The notes under the pieces were generated by a model that had not been told where the DNA came from, searched no databases, and was given only the letters and a program-made list of their open reading frames with translations. From RFTU01 sp049423145 (GTDB lineage: Bacteria; Pseudomonadota; Gammaproteobacteria; Burkholderiales; Burkholderiaceae_C): a stretch of 37,669 bases of DNA. The position numbers and the translations under genes were made by a program. The stretch lies in contig JBMSQF010000018.1 of assembly GCA_049423145.1 (NCBI GenBank), positions 1 to 37,669 of the forward strand, written 5' to 3'. Positions 32,798 to 37,669 of this stretch are shown here, in pieces (the stretch's first letter is position 1; the number at the start of each line of letters is the position of its first letter).

Positions 32798-34489
32798 TCA
32801 ACGGTGCTCGAACTTGTCGAGCACCGCACCTGAACTGGCGCTGGAAGCGTTCATGGCGAACTTGGCCATGACCCCGCGGGTGTAGCGCGGTGACGGTTTC
32901 TTCCAAGCAGAGCGGCGGCGGGCCAATTCCTCGTCACCCACATGCAGTTGCAGCAGCAGCTTGTGCGCATCGATGGTGATGCTGTCGCCTTCATGAACCA
33001 AGGCGATGGTGCCGCCCTCGTAGGCTTCTGGGGCCACGTGGCCCACCACCATGCCCCAGGTGCCACCAGAGAAACGCCCGTCGGTGATCAGGCCCACGCT
33101 TTCACCCAAACCCTGGCCGATCAGTGCGCCGGTGGGGGCCAGCATTTCGGGCATGCCTGGGCCGCCCTTGGGGCCCAAGTAGCGCAGCACCATCACGTCT
33201 CCGGCCTTGATCTGCCCTCCCATGATGGCAGCCAGAGCGGACTGCTCGTCGTCAAACACGCGGGCAGGCCCGGTGATGACCGGATTCTTGAGCCCGGTGA
33301 TTTTGGCCACGCAGCCTTCAGGGCTCAGGTTGCCCTTCAGGATGGCCAGGTGGCCCTGTGCATACAGGGGCTTGGAAACAGGCAGGATCACATCTTGGTC
33401 CGCGCGCAGGTCCGGGACATCGGCCAGCGTCTCGGCCACGGTCTTGCCGGTGATGGTCATGCAGTCCCCGTGCAGCAGACCGTGCTTGAGCAGCTCCTTC
33501 ATCACTGCGGGGATGCCCCCGGCACGATGCAGGTCGATGGCCAAGTACTTGCCGCTGGGCTTCAAGTTGCAGATCACGGGGATCTTCTTGCGCAGACGCT
33601 CATAGTCGTCGATAGACCAGTCCACGCCCGCGCAATGGGCGATCGCAAGGTAGTGAAGGATGGCATTGGTGGAGCCGCCCGTGGCCATGATCACCGCCAC
33701 CGCGTTTTCAATCGACTTCTTGGTGACGATGTCCTTGGGCTTGAGATTCTTCTTGACCGCCTCCACCAATACCGCTGCAGCCTTCTTGACGTTGTCCACC
33801 ACTTCGTCTTCCACATTGGCCATGGTGGAGGAGTAGGGCAGGGACATCCCCAGCGCCTCGAATGAGGAGGACATGGTGTTGGCGGTGTACATGCCCCCGC
33901 AGGAACCACTGCCCGGAATGGCCCGCCGCTCGATTTCGCAAAAGTCTTCCTCGCTCATCTTGCCGGCACTGAATTGGCCCACGGCCTCGAAGACGCTCAC
34001 GATGTTGAGGTCTTGACCCTTGTACTTGCCCGGCAGGATGGTGCCGCCGTAGATGTAGAGCGAGGGGACGTTGGCGCGCAGCATGCCCATCATGCCGCCG
34101 GGCATGTTCTTGTCACAGCCGCCAATGACGATGACGCCGTCCATCCACTGACCACCGACACAGGTCTCCACGCAATCAGCGATCACTTCGCGGCTGACCA
34201 GGGAGTACTTCATGCCCTCGGTACCCATGGCCATGCCATCGGAGATCGTCGGGGTGCCGAACACCTGCGCGTTCGCACCGGCTGCCTTCAAGCCTTCCAC
34301 CGCGGCATCGGCCAGGCGCTGAAGCCCAGAATTGCAGGGGGTGATGGTGGAGTGGCCGTTGGCCACACCGATCATCGGCTTGCCGAAGTCGGACGGCTGG
34401 TAGCCCATGCCGTAGTACATCGAACGGTTGGGAGCCCGGGCTACGCCCTCGGTGATGTTCTTGGAGCGTCGGTCGAAGCGTTCGGTCAT
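32798..34489 (-). CDS. ilvD: Dihydroxy-acid dehydratase
   Basis: Dehydrates 2,3-dihydroxy-3-methyl acids in isoleucine and valine synthesis. It is a cytosolic iron-sulfur enzyme. Cluster ligands are Cys52 (TPCNSG), Cys125 (GGCDKN) and Cys197 (GSCGGMYTANTM), the pattern of the IlvD/Edd family. The 563 residues are close to the 2Fe-2S plant/actinobacterial-type enzymes rather than the longer (616) E. coli 4Fe-4S enzyme, which suggests the more oxygen-tolerant form. GSGSCGG and FSGGTWGMVVGHVAPEA are intact. It is read divergently from lgt with 66 bp between starts, a common betaproteobacterial arrangement. No leader peptide or attenuator was recognised. Confidence 0.97.
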   Translation of the reverse strand: MTERFDRRSKNITEGVARAPNRSMYYGMGYQPSDFGKPMIGVANGHSTITPCNSGLQRLADAAVEGLKAAGANAQVFGTPTISDGMAMGTEGMKYSLVSREVIADCVETCVGGQWMDGVIVIGGCDKNMPGGMMGMLRANVPSLYIYGGTILPGKYKGQDLNIVSVFEAVGQFSAGKMSEEDFCEIERRAIPGSGSCGGMYTANTMSSSFEALGMSLPYSSTMANVEDEVVDNVKKAAAVLVEAVKKNLKPKDIVTKKSIENAVAVIMATGGSTNAILHYLAIAHCAGVDWSIDDYERLRKKIPVICNLKPSGKYLAIDLHRAGGIPAVMKELLKHGLLHGDCMTITGKTVAETLADVPDLRADQDVILPVSKPLYAQGHLAILKGNLSPEGCVAKITGLKNPVITGPARVFDDEQSALAAIMGGQIKAGDVMVLRYLGPKGGPGMPEMLAPTGALIGQGLGESVGLITDGRFSGGTWGMVVGHVAPEAYEGGTIALVHEGDSITIDAHKLLLQLHVGDEELARRRSAWKKPSPRYTRGVMAKFAMNASSASSGAVLDKFEHR

Positions 34490-34555
34490 GGTCGTGGCGG
34501 CAGGTGGACGGATTGCAAAGCCCGCATTCTAGAAGTGGCTGATAGCATGTGACCC
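34490..34555. promoter_or_regulatory. Divergent ilvD/lgt control region
   Basis: 66 bp between the two starts. On the minus strand TAGAAT at 34526-34531 is a five-of-six -10 candidate for ilvD, without a clear -35. No lgt promoter was placed. Confidence 0.35.
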
Positions 34556-35347
34556 ATGCTGACGCATCCCCAGTTTGATCCTGTGGCCTTGGCGCTCGGC
34601 CCCGTCCAGGTGCACTGGTATGGGCTGACCTATCTGGCGGCCTTTGGCCTGTTCCTCTACACGGCACGTCGGCGGCTTCGTCACAGCGGGGTTGCCACGC
34701 AAGGCTGGTCTCCCCGAGATGTGGAAGATCTCTTGTTTTTCGGCATCCTGGGCGTGATCCTGGGGGGGCGAATCGGCTATGCGGTCTTTTACAAGCCCGA
34801 TGTTTATCTGGCGCAGCCGCTGGAGATCCTGAAAGTGTGGCAGGGCGGCATGTCGTTCCACGGCGGGCTGCTGGGCGTGATTGCAGCGATGGTCCTGTTC
34901 GCGTGGCGGCGTGGGCGTCCTTGGCTCCAGGTCACCGATCTGATTGCGCCGTGTGTGCCCCTGGGCCTGGCCAGCGGGCGCATCGGCAACTTCATCAACG
35001 GCGAGTTGTGGGGGCGCCAAGCCGATCCCTCCTTGCCCTGGGCCATGGTGTTTCCTCAAAGCGGCATTTTGGTGCCGCGCCACCCCTCGCAGCTTTACCA
35101 GTTCCTTCTAGAAGGGCTGCTCCTGTTTGTACTGCTGTGGGGTTATGCCAAAAGGCCCCGCGGGCTGGGTCAGGTGTCGGGTGTGTTTCTCATGGGCTAT
35201 GGTGCCTTGCGCTTCGTGGCGGAGTTCTTCCGTGAGCCTGATGCGTTCCTGGGGCTTCTGGCCCTCAACATGACCATGGGGCAGTGGTTGTGCCTGCCCA
35301 TGGTGGTGGTAGGCGCCGTGTTATGGATCAGGGGGGCAGGGCGATGA
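34556..35347 (+). CDS. lgt: Prolipoprotein diacylglyceryl transferase
   Basis: An inner-membrane enzyme that moves diacylglycerol from phosphatidylglycerol to the lipobox Cys of prolipoproteins, the first step of lipoprotein maturation. The 263 residues form seven helices. Key residues known from E. coli are present: His102 (FHGG), Arg142, Asn145 and Glu150 in GRIGNFINGELWGR. HWYGLTY (20-26), GGRIGYAVFY (70-79) and RHPSQLYQ (175-182) are also typical. The ATG at 34556 gives the family N-terminus. Its stop overlaps the dnaQ ATG (ATGA), so dnaQ is translationally coupled. Confidence 0.97.
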   Translation: MLTHPQFDPVALALGPVQVHWYGLTYLAAFGLFLYTARRRLRHSGVATQGWSPRDVEDLLFFGILGVILGGRIGYAVFYKPDVYLAQPLEILKVWQGGMSFHGGLLGVIAAMVLFAWRRGRPWLQVTDLIAPCVPLGLASGRIGNFINGELWGRQADPSLPWAMVFPQSGILVPRHPSQLYQFLLEGLLLFVLLWGYAKRPRGLGQVSGVFLMGYGALRFVAEFFREPDAFLGLLALNMTMGQWLCLPMVVVGAVLWIRGAGR

Positions 35348-36069
35348 GGCAGATCTTTTTGGACACGGAAACCACCGGATTGAGCCCGGAAACCGGTGAC
35401 CGCGTCATCGAAATCGGCTGCATCGAGATGGTCAACCGGCGGCTCACCGGGGATCACCGTCATTTCTACTTGAACCCCGAGCGGCCCAGCAGTGAAGAGG
35501 CGCTCAAGGTGCATGGATTGACCGAAGCCTTCCTGGCGGACAAGCCGAGATTCGCGGAAGTGGCTGATGAGCTCCTGCTTTGGCTGGCCGGCGCGGAAAT
35601 CGTCATACACAATGCCTTATTCGACACGAACTTTCTCGATCACGAACTCAAGCGGATGGGCCGGAAGCCGTTTGCTGCCCATGTCGGTGGCATCCGCGAC
35701 AGCCTGCTGATGGCTCGAGACTTGTTCCCTGGGAAGCGCAACTCGCTTGATGCGCTGTGCCAGCGACTGGAGGTGGACAACAGCAACCGGACGCTGCACG
35801 GTGCGCTGCTGGATGCCGGTCTATTGGCCGAGGTCTACATACGCATGACCCGGGGGCAGGACAGCCTGGTGATGGAAGCAGGTGCCGGGATCGTCGCGGG
35901 TGCTGCGCCGGAAATTGGGATGTCCGTCGGCAATCATGTGGACCTTTCCAGTTTGCGTCTCTTGGTCATAGAGCCCGACGAGCAGGAGTTGGCCGATCAC
36001 CACCGGGTCCTGAGCGAGCTCGACAAGACCAGCGGCGGCAAGGCCATCTGGCGGGAACTTGTGCCATAA
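35344..36069 (+). CDS. dnaQ: DNA polymerase III subunit epsilon (proofreading exonuclease)
   Basis: The 3'-5' proofreading exonuclease of the replicative polymerase, with an N-terminal DEDDh exonuclease fold. The active site is complete: Asp7 and Glu9 in LDTETTG, Asp94 in IHNALFDTNFLD, His152 and Asp157 in LHGALLDAGLLAEVY. Residues 175-241 form the C-terminal tail used to bind the polymerase and, in E. coli, a clamp motif, which I cannot place exactly. The 241 residues are close to the E. coli length (243). The ATG overlaps the lgt stop. The open frame extends upstream in lgt but without conservation. The TAA stop is part of a possible tRNA-Val -10 element. Confidence 0.96.
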   Translation: MRQIFLDTETTGLSPETGDRVIEIGCIEMVNRRLTGDHRHFYLNPERPSSEEALKVHGLTEAFLADKPRFAEVADELLLWLAGAEIVIHNALFDTNFLDHELKRMGRKPFAAHVGGIRDSLLMARDLFPGKRNSLDALCQRLEVDNSNRTLHGALLDAGLLAEVYIRMTRGQDSLVMEAGAGIVAGAAPEIGMSVGNHVDLSSLRLLVIEPDEQELADHHRVLSELDKTSGGKAIWRELVP

Positions 36070-36070
36070 T
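36065..36070 (+). promoter_or_regulatory. Possible -10 element of tRNA-Val
   Basis: CATAAT (five of six matches to TATAAT) includes the TAA stop of dnaQ and lies 35 bases before the tRNA. No -35 was found at 16-18 bp. Confidence 0.4.
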
Positions 36071-36105
36071 CAAAGGCTTGCCGGAGTTCAGGTACCCCGA
36101 ATTCC

Positions 36106-36180
36106 GGGCGGTTAGCTCAGCGGTAGAGCACTGCCTTCACACGGCAGGGGTCGCAGGTTCGAACCCTGCACCGCCCACCA
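36106..36180 (+). tRNA. tRNA-Val (anticodon CAC)
   Basis: A 75-base tRNA with encoded CCA. The acceptor GGGCGGT pairs with ACCGCCC. The anticodon stem CTGCC/GGCAG encloses TTCACAC, giving anticodon CAC (reading GTG). The T arm is GCAGG TTCGAAC CCTGC and the discriminator A. Its 3' end marks the edge of a less GC-rich region with an orphan gene, so it may be an integration site. Confidence 0.98.
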
Positions 36181-36198
36181 ACAATACTCAATCGAAAC

Positions 36199-36230
36199 AA
36201 GCATCTAGAGGCGACTTTAGATGCTTTTTT
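36199..36230. terminator. Terminator between tRNA-Val and the orphan gene
   Basis: AAGCATCTA (36199-36207) and TAGATGCTT (36218-36226) form a perfect nine-pair stem with a ten-base loop. A T-run follows on the plus strand to 36230. On the minus strand the hairpin is followed by TTGTTT-like bases after the orphan gene stop at 36233, so it may stop both transcripts. Confidence 0.88.
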
Positions 36231-36232
36231 GA

Positions 36233-37282
36233 TTATCTCGGCTTCCACTCACCGAGAAAACTTCTCACGAGAACTTCAACGGAATGTAGGGACGGGGTTT
36301 CGGATCTGGGTACCTGCTTTTCTAAGTCGATCGCTGCCAGGGTGTCTCGCTGCCGCGGCGTCAGTGAAGAGAGAGCGCTGCCGATCAGTGCATCTGTAAA
36401 CACGGTGGTTTCGTCCGCGCCATATTCGTGATGGCCTTCAGACGTCAGCGCCACGATCAGCATGTTCAACTCGTCACGCGCGCCCTCCAAGTCCGCTTCA
36501 AAGCTATCGTATCGGCCTTCGGTGATCGTCACCAAAAGATCTTGAAACTGCATCCGTGCCGACTCATACCTGGCTGCAAGCTGGGTCGCGACCTCCTGTG
36601 ATTTCAGTGCTCGAAGTGCGCCCAAAGCGTAGGTCGCAAAGGTTTGAAGTTCCTCTGGCGAGAGGGCTTTGCTCTGCCCCCGGGAGTGCACCTCGGTCAT
36701 GCCCTGGAGCATCTTGGTGTACACATGAAGTGCGCCGTCTGTTGTTGCGAATTCCGAAGGTTGAAACAACGCCCGGAACGGCTCCAAATCCTTGACCTTA
36801 GCCATCTTGCACAGGTCGTTAAAAGACGGATCGTCCTGCTCCAGCGACCCGCGCGGCATCAAGCCCGCGATCAACTGATCGTTTTGCAGACGAATCTCTG
36901 CCTCTGCGAGCTCCAAAGCACGCCGAACCTGCAGAGGCGATAGGGTCTGCGGCTTGTTTTCGGGCTGGCGCGGAGCCACCTGTTCCAGGATTCGCTGAGC
37001 CGACTGCTCACTGGTCATGCCGCTCAGCACTTGTTTGAACTCGTCATACGCCTGCTGTGCCCGAGCGCTCCGATCAGCACCGTACGAATTCTTTTTGAAC
37101 CGGTTAGAAAACCACTCGCCAATGTCCCGGAAAAAATTAACAACGGATCCCCAGAAGCCCCTGCCACTGATATGAATTGACGTAACCTGACCCTTCGGAT
37201 CCTCTGAGGCTCGATTCACCCTGATGGTGTTGTTGCTCGCCTCGCTCTGGACAGCACGGAACTGTGACGGTTTGATTGCCAT
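36233..37282 (-). CDS. Orphan soluble helical protein, candidate secreted effector
   Basis: A 349-residue protein I do not recognise. The N-terminus (MAIKPSQFRAVQSEASNNTIR) is polar, rich in Ser, Gln and Asn, and has no signal peptide. Residues 40-64 (GRGFWGSVVNFFRDIGEWFSNR) look like an amphipathic, aromatic helix. From 70 on it is Glu/Gln/Leu/Ala-rich helix with few Pro or Gly and only one Cys (Cys152). A polar N-terminus followed by a helical body suits a type III effector or chaperone-bound secreted protein, but no PIP or hrp box was found upstream, so this is a guess. Local GC falls to 24/60 at 37081-37140, below its neighbours. AAGGG precedes the ATG. A near-consensus promoter lies 36 bp upstream. 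The position next to tRNA-Val suggests transfer. Confidence 0.8.
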   Translation of the reverse strand: MAIKPSQFRAVQSEASNNTIRVNRASEDPKGQVTSIHISGRGFWGSVVNFFRDIGEWFSNRFKKNSYGADRSARAQQAYDEFKQVLSGMTSEQSAQRILEQVAPRQPENKPQTLSPLQVRRALELAEAEIRLQNDQLIAGLMPRGSLEQDDPSFNDLCKMAKVKDLEPFRALFQPSEFATTDGALHVYTKMLQGMTEVHSRGQSKALSPEELQTFATYALGALRALKSQEVATQLAARYESARMQFQDLLVTITEGRYDSFEADLEGARDELNMLIVALTSEGHHEYGADETTVFTDALIGSALSSLTPRQRDTLAAIDLEKQVPRSETPSLHSVEVLVRSFLGEWKPR

Positions 37283-37317
37283 GTTGATCCCTTCAAACGC
37301 ACTTGACCGAGTCCCTC

Positions 37318-37347
37318 ATTATCCTGCCGCGCCACGGCTACTTTCAA
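37318..37347 (-). promoter_or_regulatory. Near-consensus sigma-70 promoter of the orphan gene
   Basis: On the minus strand TTGAAA (37342-37347) and GATAAT (37318-37323) are each five of six matches to consensus, with 18 bp between them. Transcription would start near 37311, leaving a leader of about 30 bases that includes AAGGG. It is among the best promoter matches seen in the window and suggests housekeeping transcription of the orphan gene. Confidence 0.65.
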
Positions 37348-37397
37348 CACGCGCCAGTGTGGAGACAACGTCCAGGCAGGCACCTAAGCGGCTCCCT

Positions 37398-37423
37398 AAC
37401 ACGCCCCCCGGACAGCGCGTGTT
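37398..37423. other. Hairpin AACACGC/GCGTGTT
   Basis: A perfect seven-base inverted repeat around a 12-base loop, the first of three hairpins in the 300-bp gap (37283-37582) that holds no gene apart from these signals and promoter elements. Confidence 0.4.
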
Positions 37424-37444
37424 TCCCCCGGTCGGTTGACAGGC

Positions 37445-37471
37445 AAAACCCCCTTGACATCTGGGGGTTTT
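37445..37471. terminator. Symmetrical AAAACCCCC/GGGGGTTTT hairpin
   Basis: A perfect nine-base inverted repeat with the nine-base loop TTGACATCT. A-tract and T-tract symmetry allows a terminator on both strands. The loop also contains TTGACA (37454-37459), which with TCTAGT (37476-37481) at 16 bp could be a promoter for the exported gene. The two readings are alternatives. Confidence 0.55.
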
Positions 37472-37499
37472 CAACTCTAGTCTTACCACCCAGTCGGAA

Positions 37500-37521
37500 C
37501 TTCTTGACAGCGTCAAGGAAG
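37500..37521 (+). other. Leader hairpin before exported gene
   Basis: CTTCTTGAC and GTCAAGGAAG pair with one bulged base around AGC. If transcription starts near 37488 this hairpin opens the mRNA leader and could stabilise it. It also contains TTGACA at 37504-37509. Confidence 0.4.
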
Positions 37522-37582
37522 TCGGCGGCAAGTCATGATGACTTGGTGGTCCTGAAACCTCAACCCTTTGGAGGATCGGATA

Positions 37583-37669
37583 GTGAAACATGCATTGATG
37601 CTGGCGTCGCTTGCATTTGGAGCAACGCTTGCAATTGCCCAGACCACGCCCCCCCGCCCCCCCCCCCCC
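37583..37669 (+). CDS. Start of a small exported protein (cut by window end)
   Basis: GTG start with GGAGG twelve bases upstream. The first 19 residues (MKHALMLASLAFGATLAIA) are a textbook Sec signal with a cut before Gln20. Only QTTPPRP and further prolines remain, but the proline part is encoded by the terminal C-run, which may be false sequence. The product is unknown. A 5' leader of about 95 bases with hairpins suggests control after transcription, which is inferred only. Confidence 0.65.
   Translation, partial: MKHALMLASLAFGATLAIAQTTPPRPPPP
37649..37669. repeat. Terminal poly-C tract
   Basis: Seven C (37649-37655), one G, then thirteen C to the last base. A homopolymer at the exact end of the sequence suggests a read or assembly artefact rather than real DNA. 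Confidence 0.8.

Noticed and set aside
36070..36105. tRNA-Val duplicated 3' end (attachment repeat) to the right
   Set aside because: I looked for a second copy of the T-arm and acceptor sequence up to 37669 and found none; the window may end too early.
37283..37440. PIP box or hrp box upstream of the orphan protein
   Set aside because: No TTCG pair at 15 bp and no GGAACC-like element found, so type III regulation is unsupported.

Overview
The window is a GC-rich (roughly 60-65% by eye) chromosomal segment of a Gram-negative betaproteobacterium, most likely order Burkholderiales. The evidence is the lptF/lptG-pepA-holC and ilvD-lgt arrangements, guaB followed by guaA, the aat-bpt pair of N-end-rule transferases, several GTG/TTG starts, and protein sequences that read as betaproteobacterial. 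I do not assign a genus. Most of the window is core genome: 29 protein genes that look complete, two that are cut by the window ends, and four tRNA genes. I see no CRISPR array, transposase, integrase or phage structural gene.

Layout. Positions 1-3.65 kb hold the 3' end of guaB, a TetA-type MFS exporter and guaA (GMP synthesis). 3.9-11.2 kb hold two long TonB-dependent receptors flanking tadA (tRNA inosine-34) and ldcA (murein recycling). 11.3-14.4 kb hold a haloacid-dehalogenase-type HAD hydrolase, a histidine phosphatase, aat and bpt. bpt ends inside an oppositely oriented tRNA-Arg gene. 14.4-21.1 kb is one long minus-strand run: lptF, lptG, an aminotransferase, a crotonase, an APH-like kinase, an acyl-CoA dehydrogenase, then tRNA-Arg. 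The kinase/dehydrogenase pair matches the two halves of the fused animal ACAD10/11 enzymes and suggests hydroxyacyl-CoA degradation. 21.1-23.5 kb hold pepA, holC, a small coupled ORF and tRNA-Ser. 23.6-27.2 kb hold an MFS transporter, tRNA-Ala, phoD and a divergent alpha/beta hydrolase whose start codon shares a CATG with that of phoD.

27.3-32.8 kb is the most interesting stretch functionally. A rubrerythrin is followed by a CCG-domain (heterodisulfide-reductase/GlpC-like) iron-sulfur protein and a DUF3501 protein, and then by a DUF1295 membrane protein, a CFA-synthase-like methyltransferase and an exported protein of unknown function. I read this as a peroxide or redox defence module next to a lipid-modification module. 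The order is seen in the sequence; the shared role is inferred. 32.8-36.2 kb return to core genes: ilvD, lgt, dnaQ and tRNA-Val.

The right edge (36.2-37.67 kb) differs. Immediately past the 3' end of tRNA-Val lies a less GC-rich orphan gene on the minus strand. It encodes a 349-residue soluble protein without a signal peptide, driven by a near-consensus promoter. A leader with three hairpins and the start of a small exported protein follow, and the sequence then dissolves into a run of C that is probably a contig-end artefact. This may be the start of an accessory island.
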